Part shown: positions 51,356 through 59,351 of the stretch, piece by piece
How positions within the stretch are numbered: the stretch's first letter is position 1
How the letters are laid out: each line of letters opens with the position of its first letter
NCBI GenBank assembly: GCA_035530375.1
Contig: DATKUY010000013.1
Span: 30,841 to 94,840, forward strand
Direction of reading: 5' to 3'
DNA from: Sulfuricella sp035530375
GTDB taxonomy: Bacteria > Pseudomonadota > Gammaproteobacteria > Burkholderiales > Sulfuricellaceae
DNA length: 64,000 bases
The notes under the pieces: model-generated
Database searches by the model: none
Told to the model about the DNA's origin: nothing
Seen by the model: only the letters and a program-made list of their open reading frames with translations
Made by a program: the position numbers and the translations under genes

Positions 51356-52564
51356 TCAACCCATGGCGGGTTGGAGCCCCCACTTCTCCGGCGGTTCGTA
51401 GCTCACGATGCGATCCGCGTCTCCGGAAGGCCCCGAAAGATCCAGTTCATAGGGTGTCACGCCCCAATTTTTACGCGTGTCGTACACCATCCGCACCGTT
51501 GGCCGTAGCAGACTGGCGGCATTCTGTTCCACCACCGCGCCGATCAGGCCGCTTTCCAGCCGGACGAAGGTGCCCGGAGGATAAATGCCGACACAGTGAA
51601 TGAAATGTCGAACCAGTTCCCTGTTGAAATGAAACTCGCCCCACTCCTGTATCTTACGGACCGCCTCCACCGGCGCCATCGCCTTGTGATATACCCGGTC
51701 AGACGTAATGGCATCGTACACATCGACAATCGCCGCCATCTGGCCGAATTGCGAAATTTCCTCACCCTTGAGTCTGGCAGGATAGCCGGAGCCGTCATAG
51801 CGCTCATGATGTTGCGAGAGCACTGAAAAGGAAATCGGCGAGATCGGTGCCAGTTGGCGAACGATCTCGCACCCATAACTGACATGCCGCTTCATTTCTT
51901 CAAATTCCGGATCGGTGAGGCGGCCCGGCTTGGTCAATATTTCATCCGGCACCTTCATCTTGCCGATGTCGTGCAGAATCGCACCGGTACTGATCTGGCG
52001 GGTAATGTCCCGGCCCAGTTCCAGGGTATTGCAAAAGGCGGTCATCAGGGTACACACCCCCACCGAATGCATGTAAGTATAGTTATCCTTGGTTTTAACC
52101 CGGCTCATCTGGATCAATGCGGTTGAATTGCGCAGAATGGAGTCGGTGATGCCGCCGATCGCCTGATCGACACGCTCCATTTCAAGCTGCCGGCCCATCC
52201 GGATATCCCGCATCATGTCCCGTATTGCCTGATGGGCATGACTCTGGATTTCGATTGCCGCATCGCGCTCTTCGCACACCGAGACCAAGCCACCCGAAAC
52301 GCCTCCCGTTTCCTCTCCCATGCGAAGCAGTTCGCATTCGACAGCGAACCTTGCTTCGTCGGCGGTCTCCGCCCCAGGCAGGTCAATTCCGCGTGCGGGG
52401 TCGATGTAAACCTCCCGCACGCCCAGTTCGGCGATTTTCTCAATCTCCGCGTCGGACTCGACCTTGAACCGGGTAAGAAAAAGAGGGTGCACAACCCAAC
52501 TACAGTTGAGATCGTGGATGAACATGCCTGTCTTGAGTTGCGACAGTGGTATACGCTTGATCAT
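51356..52564 (-). CDS. HD-GYP c-di-GMP phosphodiesterase
   Basis: A ~402-residue soluble protein. The N-terminal DUF3391-type domain (1-130) starts MIKRIPLSQLKTGMFIHDLNCSWVVHPLF. The catalytic HD-GYP domain follows with HDIGKMKVPDEILTKPGRL, SQHHERYDGSGYPARLKGEEIS and AIVDVYDAITSDRVYHK. All expected metal ligands are visible. The start at 52564 is used because the longer frame adds an unlikely Arg/Cys-rich leader. Linked to the pili and chemotaxis genes around it only by position. Confidence 0.92.
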   Translation of the reverse strand: MIKRIPLSQLKTGMFIHDLNCSWVVHPLFLTRFKVESDAEIEKIAELGVREVYIDPARGIDLPGAETADEARFAVECELLRMGEETGGVSGGLVSVCEERDAAIEIQSHAHQAIRDMMRDIRMGRQLEMERVDQAIGGITDSILRNSTALIQMSRVKTKDNYTYMHSVGVCTLMTAFCNTLELGRDITRQISTGAILHDIGKMKVPDEILTKPGRLTDPEFEEMKRHVSYGCEIVRQLAPISPISFSVLSQHHERYDGSGYPARLKGEEISQFGQMAAIVDVYDAITSDRVYHKAMAPVEAVRKIQEWGEFHFNRELVRHFIHCVGIYPPGTFVRLESGLIGAVVEQNAASLLRPTVRMVYDTRKNWGVTPYELDLSGPSGDADRIVSYEPPEKWGLQPAMG

Positions 52565-52681
52565 GATGGCGTCTTGAATCTGAAAAAGCAGCGCGCAGGT
52601 TGGCGGGGTTTTGCAACCCCGCCTGCGCACCCTGTTTTAAAATGCATTACCAAGAGCTTTCCCGGCCTCCAGCTCCTGCCT

Positions 52682-54994
52682 TTAAAACTCCTTCCACTCC
52701 TCCTCACCGGCAGAGGCGTGGGCATGTACAGCCACACCCGCCGATTTTTTGGCAGGTGCGGCCGCTGCTGCCTGTGGTTTGGCAGACTGACGGGCAGCAG
52801 CATGTTTATGGAGTTGCACCACAGGCGCCGCCTTGCCGCCCCTTGCGGCTTCCGCGTGTTTCGGCGCTGCGACGTGCGTCATGCCACCCTTGGTATCGAG
52901 CTTGAACACGCTGACCGAAGTGGACAGGTTCTGCGCCTGCTCTTCCAGCGATTCGGCAGCGGCGGCAGCTTCTTCCACCAGCGCCGCGTTCTGCTGGGTG
53001 ACTTCGTCCATTTGCGTGATCGCCTGATTGACCTGCTCGATGCCGGCGCTCTGCTCGGAGGAGGCCGCCGAGATTTCCGACATGATGTCGGTAACGCGCT
53101 TGATCGAGGTGACGATCTCTTCCATGGTCTGGCCGGCCTGATCCACCAGCTTGGTGCCGTTCTCGACCTTCTCCACCGAGTCGCCGATCAGGGTCTTGAT
53201 CTCCTTGGCGGCGGCCGCGGAGCGTTGTGCCAGGTTGCGCACCTCGGCCGCCACCACCGCAAAGCCGCGGCCCTGCTCGCCGGCCCGTGCCGCCTCGACC
53301 GCAGCGTTGAGGGCGAGGATGTTGGTCTGGAAGGCGATGCCGTCGATCACGCTGATGATGTCGACGATCTTGCGCGAGGACTCGTTGATCGAGGCCATGG
53401 TGCCGACCACTTCGCCGACCACCGCACCGCCCTTGCCGGCCACGTCGGATGAGGACATGGCGAGCTGGTTGGCCTGTTTGGCATTTTCGGCGTTGGCCTT
53501 GACGGTGGAGGTGAGCTCTTCCATGCTGGAGGCGGTTTCCTCCAGGCTGGAGGCCTGTTCTTCGGTGCGCTGCGACAGGTCGGTGTTGCCCTGGGCGATT
53601 TCCTTGGAGGCGGTGCCGATGGAATCGACCGCTTCCTTGATCTCGCCGACCAGTTTCTTCAGGTTGTCGACGGTGGTGTTGACGCCCTGGCTGGTCTGGC
53701 CGAACAGGCCGGGGTAGTCCTTGGTGATGGTCTGGGTCAGGTCGCCATGCGCCAGGGCTTGTGCGACTCGCATGATGTCGGTCAAGCCGCCCTCTGTGAC
53801 ATCGGAGAGCTGGTTCAGCAGCTCCGACAGGGTCTTGGTGTAGCCCTGCTTGCCGGCCATGTCCATCTTGACGCTGAAGTCGCCTTGGCCGGCGGACAGG
53901 ACGAGGAATTGTATATCGTTGACGATCCCGTTAAGCGCCTCCACCGTGTCGTTGACACCTTGCTTGGTCTGGTCGAACAGCCCGGGATAGTCCTTGGTGA
54001 TGGTTTGCGAAAGATCGCCGGAAGCCAGAGCCTGCGCTACCCTGGTGATGTCTTTCAGGCCGCCTTCAGTTACATTGGAGAGCTGGTTCAACAATTCCGA
54101 CAATGCCCTGGTGTAGCCCGCCTTGCCGGCCATGTCCATCTTCACGCTGAAATCGCCCTTGTTGGCAGCGGTATCGACGATGCTCTCGATTTCCGCGACG
54201 ATCTTGCGCAGGCTGTCCTGCATCACTTTCAGCGAATACAGCAGGCTGCTGGTGTCGCCCGCCTTGATGGACAGGTCCATCGACAGGTCGCCGCCGGCGA
54301 TCCTGTGCACCGCTTCGGCGGCATAGTCCGGTTCGCCGCCGAGCTGCTTGAGCAGGCCGCGGGTGATCCAGAAGCCGATGAACGCGCCCAGGGCGATCGC
54401 GATCAGACCCAGCACAATCGTCATCATGGTGGCGCTCTGCACTTCGGACGCCGACTTATTACCGACATCGGTCATCAGCTTGGTCTGGTAATCGATCAGG
54501 TCGTTAACGCTTTTCAGATAGGCGTTTTGCAACCCGCGAACCTCGGTCAGCAAATAGGTCTTGGCTTCGTCCTGCTTGCCTTCATGCGTCAACTGAAGGA
54601 ACTTGTCTTGCGAGCCGACATATTTGTTGCGGGCATCGAGCGCTGCGGACAAAGCCTTCTTCCCTTCCTCGCTGTGGATGGTTTTTTCCAGCTTGTCGAA
54701 ATTCTCCAGAATGGCTTTTCGCGCATCCGTAATCCGATCCAGTTCTTTCTGGGTTGCCGCCTTGTCGGAGAGGATCAGCGTATTGCGCATGGCGCGGCCT
54801 ATGATGTTGATCTGGCCGACCACATTGTTGGCCCATACGGTTTTCTGGAACTTGTCGTTGACGATGTCGTCGAGGTTTTTGTTGACGCTCCTGAGGTTGA
54901 CCACCGACATCACTCCGATGACCATGAGCAACACCAGCACGGCGGCGAAGCCAAGACCGAGGCGCACGCCGACTTTCATGTTTGCGAGTGACAT
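52682..54994 (-). CDS. Methyl-accepting chemotaxis protein with tandem HAMP-like repeats
   Basis: A 770-residue receptor. TM1 (LGLGFAAVLVLLMVIGVMSVV), a four-helix-bundle periplasmic domain (~35-190), TM2 (MMTIVLGLIAIALGAFIGFWI) and a HAMP domain. Then come two near-identical 92-residue HAMP-like units (each with GDFSVKMDMAGK, SELLNQLS, QTITKDYPGLF) and the signalling domain with hairpin tip EAARAGEQGRGFAVVAAEVRNLAQRSA. The C-terminus ends EEEWKEF, a CheR/CheB tether of the NWETF type. A CheW gene lies just upstream in the same direction. Confidence 0.95.
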   Translation of the reverse strand: MSLANMKVGVRLGLGFAAVLVLLMVIGVMSVVNLRSVNKNLDDIVNDKFQKTVWANNVVGQINIIGRAMRNTLILSDKAATQKELDRITDARKAILENFDKLEKTIHSEEGKKALSAALDARNKYVGSQDKFLQLTHEGKQDEAKTYLLTEVRGLQNAYLKSVNDLIDYQTKLMTDVGNKSASEVQSATMMTIVLGLIAIALGAFIGFWITRGLLKQLGGEPDYAAEAVHRIAGGDLSMDLSIKAGDTSSLLYSLKVMQDSLRKIVAEIESIVDTAANKGDFSVKMDMAGKAGYTRALSELLNQLSNVTEGGLKDITRVAQALASGDLSQTITKDYPGLFDQTKQGVNDTVEALNGIVNDIQFLVLSAGQGDFSVKMDMAGKQGYTKTLSELLNQLSDVTEGGLTDIMRVAQALAHGDLTQTITKDYPGLFGQTSQGVNTTVDNLKKLVGEIKEAVDSIGTASKEIAQGNTDLSQRTEEQASSLEETASSMEELTSTVKANAENAKQANQLAMSSSDVAGKGGAVVGEVVGTMASINESSRKIVDIISVIDGIAFQTNILALNAAVEAARAGEQGRGFAVVAAEVRNLAQRSAAAAKEIKTLIGDSVEKVENGTKLVDQAGQTMEEIVTSIKRVTDIMSEISAASSEQSAGIEQVNQAITQMDEVTQQNAALVEEAAAAAESLEEQAQNLSTSVSVFKLDTKGGMTHVAAPKHAEAARGGKAAPVVQLHKHAAARQSAKPQAAAAAPAKKSAGVAVHAHASAGEEEWKEF

Positions 54995-55027
54995 TTTTTT
55001 CTCCTTGGTTATTTTATTCGGTTACGA

Positions 55028-55522
55028 TCAGGCAGCGGCGCGATCCACAAGCTCCATGTCCTGGCTGGACATGAGTTTTTCGATATCCACCAGAATCAGC
55101 ATGCGGTCGTCCACCGTGCCGATGCCCATCACGTACTGGGTGTCGATGGCGCCCCCGAATTCCGGGGCCGGCTTGATCTGATCCGGGGCGAGGGTGATGA
55201 CGTCGGAAACGCCGTCCACCACCATGCCGACGACGCGGTGGGCGACATTGATAATAATCACCACCGTCAGGTCGTTGTACTCGGCGTGCTCCAGGTTGAA
55301 TTTGATGCGCATGTCGATGATCGGCACGATGATGCCGCGCAGGTTGGTGATGCCCTTGAGAAAATCCGGCGTGTTGGCCAGCTTGGTGACGGCGTCGTAG
55401 CCGCGTATCTCCTGCACCTTGGTGATCTCCATGCCGTATTCTTCGTGGCCCAGGGTGAAGGTCAGGAATTCGTTGGCACCGGCGGTAATTGCTGATGAGT
55501 TATCTTGTGAGGGTTGAGTCAT
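55028..55522 (-). CDS. cheW: Chemotaxis coupling protein CheW
   Basis: A 164-residue CheW: FLTFTLGHEEYGMEITKVQEIRGYDAVTKLANTPDFLKGITNLRGIIVPIIDMRIKF and VGMVVDGVSDVITLAPDQIKPAPEFGG are the family core linking receptors to CheA. It is 33 nt upstream of the MCP gene on the same strand and probably co-transcribed. No cheA or cheY gene is in the window. Confidence 0.96.
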   Translation of the reverse strand: MTQPSQDNSSAITAGANEFLTFTLGHEEYGMEITKVQEIRGYDAVTKLANTPDFLKGITNLRGIIVPIIDMRIKFNLEHAEYNDLTVVIIINVAHRVVGMVVDGVSDVITLAPDQIKPAPEFGGAIDTQYVMGIGTVDDRMLILVDIEKLMSSQDMELVDRAAA

Positions 55523-56009
55523 GGCATGATTTCCCGATTATTATTGGAGCCGGATGGGCTTGATGGCTTTCGAACTGGTCATGAATTTTCAACCATCCAA
55601 ATTGCCTTCTTGTTTCACAAGTATATCTTTTAACAACAAGAAGGCAATAAAGGCGTGCTTACTAATGAATAGCAGTTAATCTGTGTCAACAAATATCAAC
55701 AATGGGGGGGAAAAGTGTTTCATGAACTTCAAACCGGTTCATCTTCATTTGGTGGGGGTAATCCGGCAAAGTAAAATCAGGAAATGAACAAATCAACATT
55801 CAGCGTCTCGAATCAAATCTCATCTGCCGATCTGATTTTTTGTTGCGAGAATCGACCTAAGAAGCTGTCTCAATAAATATCATGGGATGCGTCGCTGCCC
55901 ACAGGACAAACGGCAGGAATCAGGCCAGCGCGGCCAAAAGCCAAACACAAGAAGTCAGTGAGTAAGGCCTGAGTGTGGAAACGAACCCCTCGGTGGCGGT
56001 TCCGTGCGC
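55523..56009. other. Intergenic region upstream of cheW with a 14-bp inverted repeat
   Basis: ATTGCCTTCTTGTT (55601-55614) and its exact reverse complement (55635-55648) enclose 20 nt, ~80 bp upstream of the cheW start. It could be an operator or, on the minus strand, a hairpin in the leader. The remaining ~360 bp up to the phoB stop hold no convincing gene and no clear flagellar-type promoter. Confidence 0.5.
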
Positions 56010-56705
56010 TCAGCCCTCCATCTGTGCCGAAAAACGGTAGCCCACGCCGCGCACGGTCTGGATCAGGCGGTCATGGCCGGTGGCTTCGAGCACGCGGCGC
56101 AGGCGGCGGATGTGGACATCGACGGTGCGATCTTCGACGATTACATTGCCCTCCCACACCTGGTCGAGTACCTGGGTGCGTGAATACACCCGATCGGGAT
56201 GAGTCATGAGCAAATGCAGCAGGCGGAACTCCGTCGGGCCCATCTTGATCGGCTGATCCTTGCCAGTCACCCGGTGGGTGGCGGAATCGAGACGCAAACC
56301 CATAACCTCCACCGTGCCGCCCGCCACATGCGGGGCAAGGCGACGCAGTACCGTCTTGATGCGCGCATTCAACTCGCGTGGGCTGAACGGCTTGGTGACA
56401 TAGTCATCGGCCCCGGTTTCCAGACCGGTGATCCGGTCCTGCTCCTCGCCCCGCGCCGTGAGCATGATGATCGGAATGGCGCGGGTGCGGGCATCGGCCT
56501 TGATGCGCCGGGCGAATTCCACCCCACTCATGCCCGGTAACATCCAGTCAAGCAGGATCATGTCGGGCAGGCCTTCGCGCATCATGACCAGGGCCTGCTC
56601 GGCGCTGCCCGCAACCACATGTCTATGTCCCGCCTGCTTAAGGTTGAGTGCCACCAGTTCGCAGATCGCGGGTTCGTCTTCCACCACCAGAATCGTAGCC
56701 GACAT
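56010..56705 (-). CDS. phoB: Phosphate regulon response regulator PhoB
   Basis: A 231-residue OmpR/PhoB-type regulator. The receiver (VVEDEPAICELV, phospho-acceptor in MILLDWMLPGMSG, MLTARGEEQD, DDYVTKPFSPREL) is followed by a winged-helix DNA-binding domain (IKMGPTEFRLLHLLMTHPDRVYSRTQVLDQVWEGNVIVEDRTVDVHIRRLRRVLE) that matches PhoB closely. A Pho box with a -10 at the correct distance lies upstream, consistent with autoregulation. phoR and phoU are not next to it, which is unusual. The adjacent divergent lipid-remodelling genes carry Pho boxes too. Confidence 0.93.
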   Translation of the reverse strand: MSATILVVEDEPAICELVALNLKQAGHRHVVAGSAEQALVMMREGLPDMILLDWMLPGMSGVEFARRIKADARTRAIPIIMLTARGEEQDRITGLETGADDYVTKPFSPRELNARIKTVLRRLAPHVAGGTVEVMGLRLDSATHRVTGKDQPIKMGPTEFRLLHLLMTHPDRVYSRTQVLDQVWEGNVIVEDRTVDVHIRRLRRVLEATGHDRLIQTVRGVGYRFSAQMEG

Positions 56706-56740
56706 GACCTAACTTTCACTATCGATTGACCGAGGTTTGG

Positions 56741-56774
56741 ATTTTATGGCGACAATATGACAATCTGATGACGC
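56741..56774 (-). promoter_or_regulatory. Pho-box promoter of phoB
   Basis: On the minus strand 56774-56757 reads GCGTCATCAGATTGTCAT: two CTGTCAT-like units 11 bp apart, agreeing with CTGTCATAAAACTGTCAT at 13 of 18 positions. A third weaker unit (TCGCCAT) follows 11 bp on. Exactly 10 nt downstream lies TAAAAT (56746-56741), a 5/6 match to the -10 hexamer, giving a start ~30 nt before the phoB ATG. The geometry is that of PhoB-activated promoters. Confidence 0.72.
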
Positions 56775-56857
56775 GGATTCACGCACTGATTGCTAATCCG
56801 CATGCAAATTTTGATGCCCTGATCGGCACGGCGCACATCCGGCGATGGTTGGCGCGG

Positions 56858-58144
56858 TTAAAGCGGAGGCATAGCACCAGATCTCACGCTTGCATTTGCC
56901 CCGGACATGAAACGGTCTTGCTTTCCATACCGCCCTCCCTCGTCCACGATGCCCAACAACAACTGCTCGAAATGTTCGCAGATATGCTCCCATGACAGGC
57001 TCTCCACGCTTCGGCGCGCGTTATCGCCAAGCACCGCAATCATCTGAGGTCTAACCGCCAGACGCACGATCTGCGCAAGAAACTGCGCAACATCGTCGAA
57101 CTCTGCCAGCAGGCCGCTTTCCCCGTGACGAATGTAATTCTGGGCCGCGGCATAATTGTAGGCGACCACTGCCAGCCCGCTGGCCATCGCCTCCAGCGTG
57201 ACATTGCCGAAAGTTTCAGTCAGGCTGGGAAACAGGAATACATCGGCGGATGCGTAATGTGCGGCCAGATCGTCTCCTGTACGCATGCCGGCAAAAATAT
57301 GCGCCGGGTTCCTGTTCTGCAATATCTTCCGCTCCGGACCGTCACCCACCCACACCAGCTTGGCGCTGGGCTGCCTTGCACGCAGCGCGTTGTAGGCGTC
57401 GATCACCACCCCGAGATTTTTTTCCGGCGCCAGACGGCCGACATACACGGCAACCAGATCCTGCTCGCCTACCCCCCAACTGCGGCGCAATTCGACATCG
57501 CGACGTTCCGGGTTGAACAAGCCGATGTCCACCCCCCTGCCCACCACAGCCAGATTTTTGTAGCCCTGGGATTCCAGCTCATAGCGAAGGTGCTCATCCG
57601 GCACCAGAGTAAGCCGGGTGCGATTGTGGAAGTGCCGCAGATAGGCGCCAATCGGCCTGCTCAGCCAGCCTGCGCCATAGTGCCGGGTATAGCTGTGAAA
57701 ATTGGTATGGAAGTCGCTGGTAACCGGGATCTTGAGCTTGCTCGCCACAGCCAGCGCCGACCAGCCCAGCGGCCCCTCGGTCACGATATGCACCACGTCG
57801 GGGCGGTTCGCGTTCCACTCATGCTTCAATGCGGAGCCTGCCGGCAGGCCCATTTGCAGGTTCTGGTAACGCGGGATCGCGACGCCACGTAGCAGGAGCT
57901 GCTCCAGATTGGGTTCAGCCGCGAGGGCATCCTCCTGCCTCTGGCGCGGTCTGATCAACTGGACTCGGTGGCCCTGCCGGCAAAGCGCATTCACCATGTG
58001 CCGGATGGTTAATGCCACGCCGTTGATCTCCGGCGGATAGGTCTCCGTCACCACTGCCACGCGAAGCGGGCGCACGGGTGCGGGAAAAGCCCTGAGGTGG
58101 AGATAAGCGCCGTTTGCCATGCCGCCAATTTGCCACGGCAACAT
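56858..58144 (-). CDS. GT4-family glycosyltransferase, Pho-linked
   Basis: A glycosyltransferase of ~400-428 residues. The N-terminal Rossmann domain has LRVAVVTETYPPEINGVALTIRHMV, and the C-domain has VYVGRLAPEKNLGVVIDAY, the donor-binding VGDGPERKIL and E-x7-E motif in ETFGNVTLEAMASGLAVV. It is probably a diacylglycerol- or lipid-directed glucosyl/mannosyltransferase, judged from its divergent partner genes. The ATG at 58144 overlaps a Pho box, so the real start may be the ATG at 58120 or the GTG at 58075, which begins right at the conserved domain. Confidence 0.85.
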   Translation of the reverse strand: MLPWQIGGMANGAYLHLRAFPAPVRPLRVAVVTETYPPEINGVALTIRHMVNALCRQGHRVQLIRPRQRQEDALAAEPNLEQLLLRGVAIPRYQNLQMGLPAGSALKHEWNANRPDVVHIVTEGPLGWSALAVASKLKIPVTSDFHTNFHSYTRHYGAGWLSRPIGAYLRHFHNRTRLTLVPDEHLRYELESQGYKNLAVVGRGVDIGLFNPERRDVELRRSWGVGEQDLVAVYVGRLAPEKNLGVVIDAYNALRARQPSAKLVWVGDGPERKILQNRNPAHIFAGMRTGDDLAAHYASADVFLFPSLTETFGNVTLEAMASGLAVVAYNYAAAQNYIRHGESGLLAEFDDVAQFLAQIVRLAVRPQMIAVLGDNARRSVESLSWEHICEHFEQLLLGIVDEGGRYGKQDRFMSGANASVRSGAMPPL

Positions 58145-58160
58145 GAAACCTTTATGACGG
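58143..58160 (-). promoter_or_regulatory. Candidate Pho box for the leftward glycosyltransferase
   Basis: On the minus strand 58160-58143 reads CCGTCATAAAGGTTTCAT, matching CTGTCATAAAACTGTCAT at 14 of 18 positions with the correct 11-bp unit spacing. The -10 expected 10 nt downstream is only CAAATT (3/6), so this promoter is less certain than the other two. Confidence 0.5.
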
Positions 58161-58358
58161 AATTTTGAAATTTTTGTAACGATGGCCCGCTACTCAGCCA
58201 AACCACGGACAAATTGACGAGGCTCGGGAACACGGCGGCACGATCATCTCGTTGAACAACCGGCCCTGCCGGGCGACCAGCTCACCGGTTATACGGCACA
58301 CCTGCCTGCAAGATCTGTCGCACCGGCAGGCTCATAGCGACGCCAAAACCCGCGCCAG

Positions 58359-58392
58359 ATGTCACATAACTGACATACTACTTTTTTATAAT
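58359..58392 (+). promoter_or_regulatory. Pho-box promoter of the plcP-agt unit
   Basis: 58359-58376 reads ATGTCACATAACTGACAT, 14 of 18 matches to the Pho-box consensus with units 11 bp apart. A perfect -10 hexamer TATAAT lies at 58387-58392, exactly 10 nt after the box. This would start transcription near 58399 and give a leader of ~155 nt before the metallophosphoesterase gene. Confidence 0.75.
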
Positions 58393-58421
58393 GCCTTTCA
58401 TTAGCTTGAATGGAAGGCATT
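58390..58421 (+). repeat. Inverted repeat followed by a T-run, overlapping the plcP promoter
   Basis: AATGCCTTTCATT (58390-58402) and AATGGAAGGCATT (58409-58421) form a 13-bp stem with one G-T pair, followed by TTTT. It has the form of a rightward terminator, but no rightward gene precedes it and the predicted start of the plcP transcript falls inside its left arm, so that transcript could not form it. It may act as an operator or stop stray transcription. Confidence 0.45.
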
Positions 58422-58555
58422 TTTTGAAGCCACAGATCGCCCGGATCGACGATTGCTACCGGCAATATCTGCGGGATGACGACGACATGTCGACCATCTC
58501 CCCTGGTCAGCCGAGAATTCCGGCTGTCGGTTGTTTCTTTACTCCGTAATAGACG

Positions 58556-59347
58556 ATGGCCGCACAAGTACGGTCTATTTTCATTTCAGACGTGCACCTG
58601 GGCACACGGGCCTGCCAGGCCGGCCGCTTGGTGGATTTTCTGCGCGAATACCCCTCCGAGCGCCTGTTCATGCTGGGCGATATCGTCGATTTCTGGGCCA
58701 TGAGCCGTGGTGGCATTTACTGGTCGGCGGCGCAGAACACAGTGGTGCAGAAGGTGCTGCGGCAGGCCAGGCATGGGACCAAGGTGTTTCTCATCCCGGG
58801 AAACCATGACGAAGCCATGCGCGAATACGTCGGCACCTCGTTCGGCGATATCCAGGTCGAATACGAATACGTTCACACGACGGCTGACAACAGGCGCTAC
58901 TTGCTGCTGCATGGCGACGAGTTCGACCAGGTTACGCGCTATCACAAATGGGTCGCTGTGCTCGGGGATATCTCCTACAACTTCCTGGTGCGACTCAACG
59001 TCTGGCTGTCGTGGTTGCGCCGCACGCTGCGGCGGCCCGGTTACTGGTCGCTTGCCGGCTACGCCAAACGCAAGGTGAAAACGGCCGTCGACTTTATCTT
59101 CGATTTCGAGGGCGCTCTGATCCACCATGTCCGCGAGCGGAAACTTGACGGCATTATCTGCGGCCATATCCACTGGCCGGCCATCAAGGATGTCGATGGC
59201 GTTGCCTACCTTAACTGCGGCGACTGGGTCGACAGTTGCACTGCCATTGTTGAACACCTGGACGGACGCATGGAATTGATCGCCTGGGATGGCAGCTTGT
59301 CCAATGTACCGCCAGAAGAGGCACGCCCTAAATACAGGGCCGGTTGA
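58556..59347 (+). CDS. plcP: PlcP-type metallophosphoesterase (phospholipid phospholipase C-like)
   Basis: A 263-residue calcineurin-like phosphoesterase: metal ligands in FISDVHLG, GDIVDFW, IPGNHDEAMR, HGDEFD and GHIHWPAI. The blocks GTKVFLIPGNHDE, YLLLHGDEFDQVTRYHKWVA, YWSLAGYAKRKVK and CGDWVDSCTAIVEHLDG match PlcP of Sinorhizobium meliloti as I remember it, rather than the LpxH core. PlcP removes head groups from phospholipids during phosphate starvation and leaves diacylglycerol for glycolipid synthesis. The next gene, 4 nt away, is an Agt-like glycosyltransferase, and a Pho box lies upstream. LpxH-like activity is the alternative. Confidence 0.82.
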   Translation: MAAQVRSIFISDVHLGTRACQAGRLVDFLREYPSERLFMLGDIVDFWAMSRGGIYWSAAQNTVVQKVLRQARHGTKVFLIPGNHDEAMREYVGTSFGDIQVEYEYVHTTADNRRYLLLHGDEFDQVTRYHKWVAVLGDISYNFLVRLNVWLSWLRRTLRRPGYWSLAGYAKRKVKTAVDFIFDFEGALIHHVRERKLDGIICGHIHWPAIKDVDGVAYLNCGDWVDSCTAIVEHLDGRMELIAWDGSLSNVPPEEARPKYRAG

Positions 59348-59351
59348 GCTT

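Noticed and set aside
55850..55880. Possible insertion-sequence end (AAGCTGTCTCAATAA)
   Set aside because: It resembles ends of some insertion sequences, but there is no partner repeat, transposase or target duplication nearby.
58390..58421. Terminator of a small RNA upstream of plcP
   Set aside because: The hairpin and T-run look right, but I found no promoter between 58161 and 58390 for such an RNA, and the Pho promoter starts inside the stem.
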